The position numbers were made by a program, and so were the translations under genes. Positions 33,564 through 44,211 of a stretch of 64,000 nt of DNA are shown here, piece after piece. This DNA is from Falciphora oryzae (taxonomy: Eukaryota; Ascomycota; Sordariomycetes; Magnaporthales; Magnaporthaceae). Location of the stretch: positions 338,291 to 402,290 of the forward strand of contig JNVV01000038.1 in assembly GCA_000733355.1 (NCBI GenBank), given 5' to 3'. Below the pieces are notes generated by a model, which saw only the letters and a list, made by a program, of their open reading frames with translations, was not told the origin of the DNA and did not search any database. How positions within the stretch are numbered: position 1 is the first letter of the stretch; every line of letters begins with the position of its first letter.

Positions 33564-34142
33564 ACAACGTTATTTTTTTGTAATTTTAGCCCAAAAACTA
33601 ATTAAAATTAAAAAAAGCTTTTATATTTCGCAATTCGTCCTTTTTACTGCTTTTAAAATAGTTTTTCACCCTTTTCCAACTTAATAACCTATCTTTATGC
33701 TTAAAAGTATCTTAAATATAACATTTCAAATTCCTGAAAAATGCGAAAGCTTTACCGTTGCACATTTTTTGGACCTGTGGAAAACCCAAAACCCAAAACC
33801 CAAAACCCACAGCGGGTACCCAATGGGTACCCGTTTTGGGTTTAGGTCCAATGGGTTTGGGTCCTTTATAGGTCCTATGGGTTTTGGCAGTCCCTAGCCG
33901 TCAGAGAAGGCTGCGCCTTTAAGTATTTACGTATTAGCAAACTGCAGCACATTGAACTTGTTTATCGCCAGTATGTAACCTGCAATGGGTTAGTTAGTTA
34001 GCTCTAAAATGCGTGATCGCCGCGAGAGCGACCTGCGTCGAGGGCATCCCTCGCTTGCGTTCGGATAGGGCGAAGGGATGTGATGGTGTCGTATTCAGGT
34101 GGGCAGTAATGTCAGTTGATGCCAACTGATGCTGGCAGAAGC
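33564..34142. other. Transition from repeats to gene island; AAAACCC tandem repeat
   Basis: Mostly non-coding. At 33781-33808 the heptamer AAAACCC occurs four times, followed by GGGTACCC repeats and GGGTTT-type words to about 33890. It is not the usual TTAGGG telomere repeat of these fungi. RIP signature fades by about 33900. Confidence 0.5.
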
Positions 34143-34233
34143 TGTTGCAATCCCATTGCGCCACACAAGCTAAAATCGAAGCCCCGCTTATCAACCAGGT
34201 GGCTGACAATTGGGTCAAATATCCTTTGCGACA
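34143..34233. mobile_element. 91-bp TG...CA mini-element, copy 1, TSD GAAGC
   Basis: Begins TGTTGCAATCCC and ends TTTGCGACA; GAAGC flanks both sides (34138-34142, 34234-34238). A sequence of the same length and about 80 percent similar lies at 40100-40190. TG/CA ends and a 5-bp duplication are LTR-like, so it may be a solo LTR of a very small retrotransposon (SMART/TRIM type) or a short MITE. Confidence 0.7.
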
Positions 34234-34238
34234 GAAGC

Positions 34239-35723
34239 GACTTGAGTTGCATCGATCCAGGTCGTTCTAGGTCAAAATAGTATGCGCGTGTCCGCGCCAT
34301 GCCCGTGGTCGCCATCCTAGGAGCCTCGTTTAAAAAGCTGTCGAGACAAAAGGACCGCGTCCTCGTCTATTTTGAGCCGTCGCCGATGGGTGGATTATGC
34401 TAGCCGCGTCAAAGATCCCCGGGTCACATAGCTATCCTGGTGACGCGGAAGCCGTCGATTTGGCGAAGAGGGGGGGCAGCGCGGCAGCGGCGGGAGCCTG
34501 CCGGTGTAGAAAGGCCCTCCCCCATCCATCCATCATCAAGCTGCTAAGCCCAGCTCGGATGGCGGCGGCCCGGTCTTGCAGCCGTGGTGCTGACACGGCC
34601 AGGAAAGCGGGGCAAGCCACGACAGACGTGGAGGAGAGGTGTGACCTGCTCGCCTACTTGCTTGCATGCATGCTGGAATGGTATGCTCCCCGCGTGTGAT
34701 ATCATAACGCCACCGGCGCGTATCGGCGGTGCCTAGTGGTGGGCGTCGAATGCAGGTCGACTCAATAGCATCTACACTGTTATCGCAATCGGTTAATGCT
34801 TGCCAAGAACGTCGTCGACCGAAGCTGAAGGGTCTTTTTTGGGCCCGGGAAAAGAAGATCACTCACTGCCTTTGTTTCTCGTACGTGTTTTGGGGCGAGG
34901 AAGAAGTTAGCGACGCCGCGTCGCGCCGTAAGTGTTGAAGGCAATCAGCAGTGGTTCACTGTTATCCCTAAAATGCGTCCAGTGTTGTCGTTCCGATTGG
35001 CTTCAGCGGGGTAAGTGGAGAAATTATGGAGAAGCAATTGGTGGGGGTTCCAAATCACGTGAGCCAGTGAGATCTTTCTGGTGGAGCCCGCCAGGCGTGC
35101 TGAGCGCCAGCCTCCAACAGCAACACCACGCTGTCTTCCATCGGCGTCCCTCATCACCCTCACACCTCGCTGTCCTCAACTCTCCTCCATGGATGGGATC
35201 TGGTTTATTTTGGTGAGCTGAACGCCTGCTCCACTCCCACCCCTCGAACTACGCCGCTCGACATCTGTTGCTGAAGGATTGGGTCCACCTAATCCTTCCG
35301 AAATATTTACGGAAAGGATTCGCGGGAGCCGCAGTCCCAGCAATGCTTGGGGCACCCCGACCCCGCGGACTGTCAGCGTCAGTCCCTTCAGTAATGCTCC
35401 GAACTCCCCGCACGGGTCGGATCTAGCTAGATACCTAGATATGGTCAACAGCTTCTGGTTCTTTTCAATGGCACAGCGGTGGGGGTAAATCATTGGTATT
35501 GAGTGGTAGGTATCCAAAAAAAAAAAAAAAAAAAAACTCTATCGACGCCAAACGCCTGATCAATCTTGATGACATGCAGACCTCTAGGTACCTGAGTTCC
35601 ATCTAGTTCGCGCGACCAGCGCATGCAATCTTTTGTGGCATCGTTGCCCAATCGCCCACTCCCACCATCATCCATCCCTGGCACCCCCACCCACGTGTCC
35701 TTGGCACACCTGCATCCTGCCTG
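34239..35723. other. Intergenic, no gene recognised
   Basis: Short ORFs on both strands lack start context, conserved motifs or consistent frame. An A run of 19 lies at about 35517-35535. Composition is ordinary and not RIP-like. It contains the 3' flank of the minus-strand gene ending at 35724. Confidence 0.5.
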
Positions 35724-37175
35724 TTATAGCGAACCGAGACGGACGCCTCCGCTGTGTGTCTTGAGAAGCATGTTCCGAACGATGTCGCGAAGCCGCTCTT
35801 TCACGCTCTCGAGCAGTGTCACCACGCCCAGCGTCGATTCGGACCCTTCGGTAACCCCTCCGGTAAGAGGGTCGCCGAACATGCGCAGCGAGGCGGCGTC
35901 GGCGCACAGGACAGCCCAAAGGCGGGGTAGATCCAGCGTCTCAACCGGCGGGTAAACGCGCGTTTGGTGCGGGCTTGGCGCGACCTCGCCCGAGGGCAGT
36001 GCTTTGTTCTCGGCCATGAAAGCCGCGATTTGCTGCTTGAGCGAGGCCGGCGTCACGGGCGAGTTGTGGATCACGCCCAGTGCTTGCGCCCACATGTCCT
36101 TGACGTGCTCGTCGCCTTTATCTTGGTGGAAGTGCGGGTTGCGAGTCTCGATTTGGAGGATCTTGACGAGCTGCTGCTGCTCGTGCCGCCGCCGTTCTTG
36201 CGTCTTTTCCTCTGTTGAGGGAACAGAGGCCCTCCCGCCGAACTGCTCCATGATGTCGAGGAACTGGAACGGCTCCACGGCAAAGCCGCTGGCGAACCTC
36301 ATCTTGGTCCCGAGCTCCAGGGACATGGCGTGTTCGCCTGCGTTACCTGTCGCGATGATGTCGCGATCCTCCTCTTCTGCCTCTCCCTGAGCCATCAACA
36401 GATCGTTGAGCCAGCGGTTGGTGATGCGCGAGCTCCGACCCGACTTGTTGAACTCGAGTTTCCCGTTGCGCACCTTGGGCTTGGATCGCCAGCTGAGGCG
36501 CACCATGGCCATGCCTTTCTGTCGTCCTCCTTGCGCGTGATGAAGGCCTGCGGCGAAGGCTTCGCAGTATTCCCGCACCGACCCGGGGACAAAGTTGTCT
36601 GCGTCGATGAATCCCACGTATTTCCGGCCTGTGGCTGCCGCAAGCGCGGTGCCCAATAGCATCGCCTCGCCCTTGCCTTTCCAGACGAGGCCCGTTCCTT
36701 TGTCGTCGATTATCTCGGGCATGCCCGCCAGCCTAAAGGCCTTGGCAAGACCTGGATCTTGCTGGTGGATGGAGATCGCGGATCGACGGCTGACGCGACA
36801 GAAGCGGTTCAGCGCGTCGACCTCGCGGGCGTAGGCGTCGCCGTTGGGTCCGGATCGGTGGCTGTTGGAGACCACGATGACCAGGCTGTCGTGAGGGATC
36901 CCGGACAAGACGCCCTCGATGGTGGCCACCTCTTCGTTCATGCAGGGAACCACGATGGCCATCTGCGCTGTGACGGAGTGCACGGCCGTGGGGCAGGCGA
37001 CATTGCCCTCGGAGGCGCACGAGGAGAAGAAGAAAAAGGGCGACGAGAACGAGGTGCCGCACATGCGTCCGCTATCGCTTCCGGAATCCAGCTCGATGAC
37101 CTGCTGCACCGAGCGAATCCGGACCTGGCCCATGCGGGCAGTTCGGACGGGAGCACTCAGGCGCATCTCGAGCAA
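35724..37175 (-). CDS. mpgS: Mannosyl-3-phosphoglycerate synthase (GT55), 483 aa
   Basis: Transfers mannose from GDP-mannose to 3-phosphoglycerate, giving mannosyl-3-phosphoglycerate, the precursor of the compatible solute mannosylglycerate; acts in the cytosol. Single exon without stops. Residues 73-82 (AIVVPCMNEE) begin the nucleotide-sugar fold; IPHDSLVIVVSNS is at 93-105; the metal-binding DADN is at 191-194 in YVGFIDADN; GNAGEHAMS at 277-285 and ETRNPHFHQDKGDEH at 343-357 hold conserved His and acidic residues. These blocks match archaeal and bacterial MpgS closely. The first 70 residues and the last 90 are fungal additions without known motif; Met72 precedes the core and could be an alternative start. 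The phosphatase that usually completes the pathway is not seen nearby. The CA-rich stretch before the ATG (37180-37300) fits a 5' leader. Confidence 0.9.
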   Translation of the reverse strand: MLEMRLSAPVRTARMGQVRIRSVQQVIELDSGSDSGRMCGTSFSSPFFFFSSCASEGNVACPTAVHSVTAQMAIVVPCMNEEVATIEGVLSGIPHDSLVIVVSNSHRSGPNGDAYAREVDALNRFCRVSRRSAISIHQQDPGLAKAFRLAGMPEIIDDKGTGLVWKGKGEAMLLGTALAAATGRKYVGFIDADNFVPGSVREYCEAFAAGLHHAQGGRQKGMAMVRLSWRSKPKVRNGKLEFNKSGRSSRITNRWLNDLLMAQGEAEEEDRDIIATGNAGEHAMSLELGTKMRFASGFAVEPFQFLDIMEQFGGRASVPSTEEKTQERRRHEQQQLVKILQIETRNPHFHQDKGDEHVKDMWAQALGVIHNSPVTPASLKQQIAAFMAENKALPSGEVAPSPHQTRVYPPVETLDLPRLWAVLCADAASLRMFGDPLTGGVTEGSESTLGVVTLLESVKERLRDIVRNMLLKTHSGGVRLGSL

Positions 37176-40099
37176 GGACTGGGTGACGTGGTAGACGGCA
37201 CCGCTAGACTGCCGGGACCGGGTTGTTGCAAGCAGAAGTGTGTGAGTGTGTGTGAATCACCTTGTGGTGTGGTGTGGTGGTGTCTTGGAAGCTGTGTGAT
37301 GTGATGCTCGCTTGGAGGTTATTGGGGATCATCCGACTTTTCGGAAACACAATCGAGCGACCGTTTGCATCCCCTTATATGCCAGACGAGGCTCTATTGT
37401 GCCCCGCGGCTATTGCTGGTCCGCCGTTTTGGTCTCTGGATGTTGGGCGGCAGCACTTTTGGCGCTAGCTCGTTGACTCTCAAGGTGCTGCCTGAATCTT
37501 ACGCAGGCTGTTGACCGAGACATGAGGAGCTGAGGAGTAACATGACATGCGCAAGCCGCCCGACACCGAAGAAGGGAACCCAAGGGCTACGAGCGTTCTG
37601 ACAGGAGGGCGTACGGGATTGGAGTCTTCGTCGACCGAACAATTCGGGTTCGAGAGCCGGCTCTAGCCCCAGGTTGTCATTCCTGGGATGCCTCCGCCGC
37701 GATGCCCCAGGGCGGCGAGGGCCCCACCAACATCGTCATCGGCAAGAGCTTCCAGCGCGAGTCTGCTGCGACGAGGCCATATGGGCTGCAGCGCTCCATG
37801 CGCGAGCCTAATCCAATTCTGGAAACCCCGCCACCTGGCTCAACTGGCATCGGAGAGTCGATCGGGTTTGGAGGCTTTTGAGGAGATGCTAATTTGGACT
37901 ACGAACCGCGATCCAGATCCCAGTCCAGCGGGCCGCATCCAACGATCTCGCCTCCATGTGCTTGACATTGGGAAGAGCCGCAACCAGGGACACCCACCCC
38001 TTGTCCTCAGCCGGCAAATCCTTCATCCCTCCTGGAATCGTCCATGTTGCCCAGAAACCGCCGCCGGCGCTACCCGAGAGCACAAAGTTAGATGCCTGGC
38101 GGTTACTTCCCAGGGCTCCATTTTTTTTCGACTCATTGAAATCGGGGCAACCCACCTCCGACCTTATTGGCATAACGCCCAAGGAGATGCCTCGCGGCCG
38201 CAGCAGCGTGTGCCAAGGTGAAACGTGCACAAAAATGCCCTGGAAACCTGACGGTCGAGGCTCACCCGCGCCCTGCAATTCGTCGCGCCCGACGCCCTTC
38301 CAAGGTTTGTGCGCCTCACTATGCAATTATGGCATTGGAGGGAGCCTGCACAGCTGACCGAGCGCGAACCACAAACTCGAGGATGTGACACAAACACAAA
38401 TGCCGGGCCCGTAGGGCTGGATTTGCTGTCAGAAATAGCAGCAAATCCTCCCGACTCTCGATCGCCGCCCGTGCTTTCCCATCCCATCGCACCACCCACG
38501 CTCGTGCATCCACCCCCGCGCGGGATCCCTGGCTCGACTGAAGCGAATTGGCGTGCTAATCGCAAGCGCAAGCACTCAATTGCTCCTTCAGTCCAGCTGC
38601 ACGTCTTTTCGCGGCTTCCTACCATCGATCTCCTCTGCCCCCAACCTAGTCTGGGTGGCACGGTCTCCTGGGTGGTAGGCACCAGACGCTGAAGAGCTCA
38701 GCTGGCCTCACCTCCCACCGAAGCGCTGTCTAATTTTGTCAACATTGACAGGCATCTGGCCTCAAAATGAGGCCAGCCGCCCGCAGCCCTACAAGCACAA
38801 CCGCCCTCCCGCACACCACCACCGCTACCACCACACCAGCACCAAACACCGCGCACTCACAAACGTGCCCCGCGGAAATGGCAGAGCCACACCCACCTTT
38901 CCAGCTCTCTGCCGAGACATGCGTCCTCTCCAAAAAAAAAAATGGGGCTTGCAAGATGTCTCCGCAACGGGCGTAGCGCAACACTCAGCCGTGCTATGTA
39001 TAATTATTCCCTAGACAGAGACGGATTGGGCGACGGACCGGTGACGCAGACCTGAGTTTGACACACCACGCGAGGGCCCGCCCGCCCACGGGCGAGGCTG
39101 AAAGAGGAACATCCACCCCGTCCCATCCTGGGAGCACCAGCATGACGCCACGGACGTTGAGAAGACGAAGGGTTGCTGTGGGCCGCACCAACATCCTCGC
39201 ATCTCCACGAATCACCACATCCGCTTCGTCCTCCTACCCCCCGGCGGCCCCGGACCGGACCCAGAAGCTGGGCTCCATCCCACCGCACATCTCCAAGCTG
39301 TGACATGGCATGACTAGCGGACCCCACGTTCAGCCGACCCGTCCCCGCATCCGCTACTCGGTCCCCGGTCTACTTTGGGAATGCCTCGCCGCCATCTCCT
39401 GAGCTTAATCTTCTTTTTATAGCCACCGTCCGTAACCCTCCCTGGAGCTGGTGACGTCGTCTTGGGTGGGGAAGGATCGGGTCTAGAACACACTCGACTT
39501 GCAGCCGTATCCAGGGCGCTGGTCCACAAGGGGCAGGGCCCCAATGCTTCTTCCTCCAGAGCACCCAGCCTCGGTCGCAGCCTCCAGTAACTTGCTCGCG
39601 GCTGAGAACAATACTCGCTTCTCCTCTATTCTTAGTCTGGAGGAAGCACCTGCTCTCTACCCTGACTTCACCTTCGGACATCTTTCATGTCCCTCATGTC
39701 GTCACCAGCCTGCTCGGAGCCGTGATCCGATCCCTTGATGCCACTTTGGTCATTCTCCTGGATAAGAAAGTACTAGATCACCGCCGACGCCTTCAAGGTC
39801 GCCAGTGCAAGTTGGTGGTAAAGATGTCACCATATTGAGCCATATCCCCGGCGAGTTAAATTTAGAACACCGAGCCGCCGCAAAGGTGCCGGTTCATGGC
39901 TGGTGCAGCTGGATACGCCGGAGAGTAGGATGCAATAATAACTCTCGGCAGAGCCGCACGGGAATCTTTAGTGAGTGCTTGTTCGCCAAACACCTAGCGG
40001 AGTGACCCTTTTCATGATAGGTAGACGCCACGATATCCCCCCCATCCACTAGCATCAAGTTTCCATCGCACATGTGTTCACACCGGGACCTCAACCCTT
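37176..40099. other. Intergenic, about 2.9 kb, no gene recognised
   Basis: Includes the promoter side of mpgS. Several ORFs of 100-180 codons (for example 37688-38221 plus, 38164-38682 minus) overlap in different frames, have no domain, and no pair is joined by plausible introns. The sequence is not RIP-like. A small or lineage-specific gene cannot be excluded. Confidence 0.5.
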
Positions 40100-40190
40100 T
40101 GTGAAAATCCCACTGCGCGACATAGGCTAAAAGTGAAGCCCCACTTACCAACCAGGTGGCCGACAAGTAGGTCAAATATCGTTTGCGACA
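40100..40190. mobile_element. 91-bp TG...CA mini-element, copy 2
   Basis: Begins TGTGAAAATCCC, ends TTTGCGACA, the same length as 34143-34233 and in the same orientation. Flanks are CCCTT left and ACCTT right, a target duplication with one mismatch. The shared interior reads GCCCC(A/G)CTTA(C/T)CAACCAGG. Confidence 0.65.
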
Positions 40191-40449
40191 ACCTTCCTAA
40201 CTCCTCAACTTTGCCCAGCTGGGATGTTTCTCCTCTTCTCCCGAGATCATTTCATTCCAGATACTTAGCAACGCGATTAGGTAAGCTTACTGAGGAACTC
40301 CAATTGCCATCAGAAAATAGCAGCCATCATCAACAGAGGTAATACCGGAAAATATTTCACGGACAGCATAGTAACGAGTATCGTCTTTTCCGAGTACGAC
40401 CAAAGTGCGTTGTATTGGATAATCACTTCACCCGCCTGTGTATGGATAT

Positions 40450-40682
40450 TGTCGGACCTCGTTGCCCGGAACACGCACTCGGAGGGGCCCAGAGACAGGG
40501 AGCAGGGAAACGGCTTTTCTACGCTCTACTTCGTGCATAGAAAGGCAGCTCCTGCTCCCTTGCTTGCAGGTAGATTGCTCCATCATTATGCACAATAGAC
40601 AGGATTCCTTTTACAGGTCAATTGATTGTTGTTCATCAGTTTGGAGATCTCCGAGCCTATAGGAGAGAAGCTCCTACCAACA
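40450..40682 (+). repeat. Solo LTR, 233 bp, TSD GATAT
   Basis: Begins TGTCGGACC, ends CTCCTACCAACA, flanked by GATAT on both sides (40445-40449, 40683-40687). The last 50 bases match the solo LTR at 28407-28700, and the internal GCACAATAGA stretch is also shared. Confidence 0.85.
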
Positions 40683-40687
40683 GATAT

Positions 40688-41017
40688 CCTTTTAGCAAGA
40701 AGACGAGGTATTTGTACATACATGTTTAGATGATGGACATTTATCTTTATCACAGCAGGAATGGGCATCTCGAGCTTGATCAAGCTTCGGAGTTGCACTG
40801 CGGAACCTCGGCTACGTCGCGGATGCTTTTCAGCAAGTTGAAAAGCATCCGAGGTTTACACTGGATCTCTGTCACGCCAGCGGTTACGTGTACATAGAAC
40901 CAAACGCCTCCAACCCTTTGCCACGCTAATTTTAATACATTAAAAGTGGAGATTAATTTTTACCATGCTGAGAGCTCTCCACTTTGCCATGATCCTTCAG
41001 GAAACCCAGTCGTTTTT
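40688..41017. other. Non-coding, with a 13-bp hairpin
   Basis: CGGATGCTTTTCA (40820-40832) and its reverse complement (40839-40851) are separated by six bases; an outer pairing AACCTCGG/CCGAGGTT extends it. No run of T follows that would make it a clear terminator. It may be the relic of a small inverted-repeat element. Nothing else is seen. Confidence 0.4.
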
Positions 41018-41066
41018 AAAGAGGCTCTAACCGGCCACGCCCCTTTTTTGCTGCTTGCACGCACCC
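41018..41066 (+). repeat. MULE left terminal inverted repeat, 49 bp
   Basis: AAAGAGGCTCTAACCGGCC... to ...TTGCACGCACCC; the reverse complement is at 51164-51212 without mismatch. Confidence 0.9.
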
Positions 41067-41294
41067 CCACACCGATATCGGCCCACATGTAATTTTCTAA
41101 GGCGCGCCCATATAAACGAACACGCTTTGCAATGCACGGCAAAAAATAAATAATAAAGGAGCGTTATTTTGAAGGCATTCCCGAGTGCAAATTAGCAATA
41201 TATTAATAAAAACCCGGTGTTGAACCGCCAAACTATATAAAAAAAAGGGCACAGGCACGGCGTTGAGGCCGGATATCTAGTACTTTAGAGGGGC

Positions 41295-42282
41295 CTAGGG
41301 ACTCGCAAAAGGATCAACAAACTCCCCTGGAGACGGCGCAGACGCTGAGTGCGGTGCAAAGACCTCCCTAGGTGGCGTGGAGTGCAGGGGAGTGCCCAAT
41401 TCAACCACCCTATCCTCGTTAGCCTCGTCCCTTGCCTGCAAAGAGGCACCCAGTTCATGTTGCGAGTAATCTCGCCTGGCGCCGGCACGGATACCGGTGC
41501 GGCTACTGCCACGAGGCCTTGCCCGGGCCGGCCGTATAGTATCGTTGAAGGGGCCCTGCCCTGGAGGACGGCCTTTGCGAGTGCCAGTTGGATCCGTTAC
41601 CCGGAGAAAAGGATCCTCCGTATCCCGGCTGGCTTTTTGCACCCAAAAAGAGTGCATTGAATCAACTTGCAGCCCCGGGAAGTCGGGGTTCTCTCGTTGG
41701 GCCTCGTATAGATCCAAAAGCTCGTGGGCGCACGGCAGGCCGTACTGCTTACGCGTAGAGCGAGTGCAGGGGGGTAGGAGCAGGCCGTCGGGGTGCTTCT
41801 TAGAGGGCAACGTTGCGAGGGCCCTGCCACGGATTTGTTCGAGGAGATCAAGGCACCAAAGGGAAGCCCGTAGGGGTAACTCCCTTGCTTAAGACCGGCC
41901 GCAATACTGCCACCGGATCTTGTCCCCAAAGGCTCGTTGGCGGTCCCGGAAGGCCGCGACCCGGTGCGTTGTCTGCAAGCGAGTCGCCTCTTCAACCTGC
42001 TTTAACGTGGCCTTGGCAGATAGCCCGTACGTTTTTAGGGACCCGTTGTTTGACTTTGACGGGGCCGTGCTAATAAAGCCGTTGTTGGGGTTGTTTTTGG
42101 TATAAAAACAAGCCCACTGCCGCTTCGTTGGCCAAAGGGACTGCATTAAATAGGTAAGCAGGCCCTCCTGTTCGCAAAACTCCTTTTGCAACCGTCGCCA
42201 GGCCTTTTTATAGGTTTCCCGCGTTGTCGCATAAACAACGCACTTCCATAGGGCAAAAAAGCCGGTCCGGGTATAAGGAATA
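41295..42282 (-). pseudogene. MULE transposase C-terminal part with SWIM-type zinc finger
   Basis: The minus-strand frame from 42282 is open to a stop near 41889-41891, then continues 41810-41295 to TAG. The first part is the helical region after the catalytic domain (WRRLQKEFCEQEGLLTYLMQ, then RQWACFYT). At 41810-41720 a SWIM-like motif reads PPCTRSTRKQYGLPCAHELL, close to the C-x(n)-C-x-H end of SWIM fingers of FAR1/MULE transposases; the first Cys of the usual pair is not seen. The tail is Pro/Arg-rich and long (about 120 residues). One stop only, so damage is recent or slight. Confidence 0.65.
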
Positions 42283-42577
42283 TGTAACAAGGGGTTAAAG
42301 ACGGCTTGGAGAAAGAATCTCTAGATTGCAGATAATCTTTTTATGGGCTTAAGAGATGCTTAAGGAGGAAGGAATTTTTCGTGAAGGATATAGGAGATGG
42401 CAGGGTTTATATAAACCCTTTGTGATCCGTGCGAAGTATCGAGTACATGATTCACACTGCCTTCCGACCTTCACCGCTTGGCCTTAGGGCTGTTGACCGC
42501 CTATGCGGGTCTTCGACCCTCCGTAAGGCCGACTCGTGATGCCGACTAGTTAGGTCCACGGGTTCTTCCGTGTGATA
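42283..42577 (-). repeat. Solo LTR of the element-B family, TSD GAATA
   Basis: Reverse complement of the B LTR with scattered transitions; GAATA flanks both sides (42278-42282, 42578-42582). It interrupts the MULE transposase frame. The ends are TGTAACAA and TGTGATA, the latter mutated from TGTGACA. Confidence 0.9.
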
Positions 42578-42582
42578 GAATA

Positions 42583-43291
42583 TCGTTAGGGAGGTGTTGG
42601 TAACTGTCGAAAGTTCGCATTGATTGAATAGCCCGGTGGCTATTTTTAAGGGCCGTAATATCCGCTATATCAAACGGATTGACGTCGGGCCGGGCCGGGC
42701 CCTAATCCGGCCCTGGCCCGGCCTTTAGATCCCTAGCCTCGTCCGTATTATCCGTATCGTTTGCGACGCTTCCAAACGCTTTAGTAGCCGCAAATTTGCT
42801 CCATTTCTTTTTGATATACAGGACCACGTTAGAATTGATATGGTAAACGCATAACTGAAGCGTTACAAAGGGAAACGCGCCTAGGGCGGCGTTGCGGAAG
42901 CGATTATCGCCGTCGGTAATAATGATTTCCGGTGCCGGGATTTGGGCTTCCGTAAAAAAATTGCGTAAAGTTAAAAAAACCCATGCAAAAAATTTTTCGG
43001 TTTCGTTGGCAATTAAAGCTTAAAAAACCGGCAAAGTCGTACGTTCGTTAGTAACGATTACCGCCGTAAGTAAGTGCATTTGGTGCCGGTTCGTTTTATA
43101 CGTTACGTCGATTTGCAAACAGCGAGGGCCGGTACGGAATAAAAAGACGACGTTTTTATAGATCCAGGCGGCTCCGCGGAAAGTGGTAGGGTTCCCTGGA
43201 TCTGGTTGGAGGAACTCTCGGGGGGTAAAGTCTTTAAACGCCACGGTAAGTTCGTTAAAGGACCGTAAAAAAGCCGCTGTTGGTTGGTACC
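42583..43291 (-). pseudogene. MULE transposase catalytic domain
   Basis: The piece 43244-43020 is open and then, past one stop, the frame continues. The first catalytic Asp sits in CLQIDVTYKTNRHQM (near 43108), the second in IITDGDNRFRNA (near 42913), followed by LCVYHINSN, the C-x2-H signature of MULE transposases. The sequence before it (FLRSFNELTVAFKDF) links to the DNA-binding region beyond the solo LTR. Catalytic residues visible here are unaltered. Confidence 0.7.
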
Positions 43292-43576
43292 TGTAACAAG
43301 GGGTTAAAGACAGCTTGGAGAAGGATCTCTATATTGCAGATAATCTTTCTATGGGCTCAAGAGATGTTTGAGGAAGAAGGAATCTTTTATGGAGGACATA
43401 GGAGATGGCAGGGTTTATATAAACCACCCTGTAATCCGTGCGAAGTATTAAGTACATGATTCACACTGCTCCTCCGGCCTTCGGCCTTTGGGCCTCGGGG
43501 CCGTTAGGCACCTATACCGGTTCCCGGACCTTTTGTAGGGCCGATTAGGTGAGTCCACAGGTTCTTCCGTGTGACA
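43292..43576 (-). repeat. Solo LTR of the element-B family, 285 bp, TSD GTACC
   Basis: Starts TGTAACAA and ends GTGTGACA (as read on plus strand), flanked by GTACC on both sides (43287-43291, 43577-43581). It is more diverged from the B LTR than the one at 42283, with a rearranged GC-rich middle (about 43470-43545). Confidence 0.85.
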
Positions 43577-43682
43577 GTACCCCTCGTCGTTTTTTTTGCA
43601 GTATATAAAGCGCCAACGGTAAAGGATTTCGAAGCGCCAGTCGCCGTCAAAGTATCGTACACGGAAGAGGTTAAAGATCGAG
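43577..43682 (-). pseudogene. MULE transposase, FAR1-like region between two insertions
   Basis: A 35-codon piece (SIFNLFRVRYFDGDWRFEILY, then RWRFIYC) between element D and the solo LTR. It continues the N-terminal region at 50445-51163 across D and leads into the catalytic domain across the LTR. The five bases TCGAG at its right end are the target duplicate of D. Confidence 0.6.
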
Positions 43683-44211
43683 TGTAACAAGCCTTGGCCC
43701 TACTATAGCCAGCTACAGCAGTGTCAGGCCTGGAAAAGGGGGGTTCTCGCAAGGAGATCTTAAAGGTTCAACAGCTTAACAGTCGTATTCGTTAAGGCTT
43801 AACAAGTTTATGGTGTTGGTAGAAACAAAAAAAACGATTGCTTGCCCTTTTAACCTCCTTCACAGGGGGTCTTTCGGGCCCTCCTTATGCTCTGACCCTC
43901 CGGGCGTCCTTCGGCTGTCGTTGGCGCGTTTCCTCCTCCGTAGCGTCCGTCGGGGCCTGCTTTTCGGTTGTTATCGGCACATTGCTTCCTCCGCGGCGTC
44001 CGTTAGAGCCGGATATGTTTCGTTCCTTTTAAGGTTCCGGGCCGGGCTAATTTGCGGGGGCTGATCGGCGCGCGTATCGCAAAATTAAACTTTCCTAATC
44101 CGCATATCCGTTAGGGCTTGCGCCTTTCCGGCTACCACCCGGAGGCCTCCCTTATGGTTACCGGTGGCGTCCCCTACGGTTGTTAGCTATGGTTTTGTGT
44201 GGGGTGTTACA
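43683..44211 (-). repeat. Element D 3' LTR, 529 bp
   Basis: Same length and ends as 49911-50439. The differences seen are mainly G/A and C/T, as RIP produces. It lies downstream of the coding region on the minus strand. Confidence 0.95.

Noticed and set aside
33781..33808. An interstitial telomere repeat
   Set aside because: The unit is AAAACCC, not CCCTAA, and only four copies are present.
37688..38682. Genes of 170-180 codons on either strand beside mpgS
   Set aside because: Overlapping frames without domain, start context or intron signals; Pro/Ser/Arg-rich as in random GC-rich DNA.
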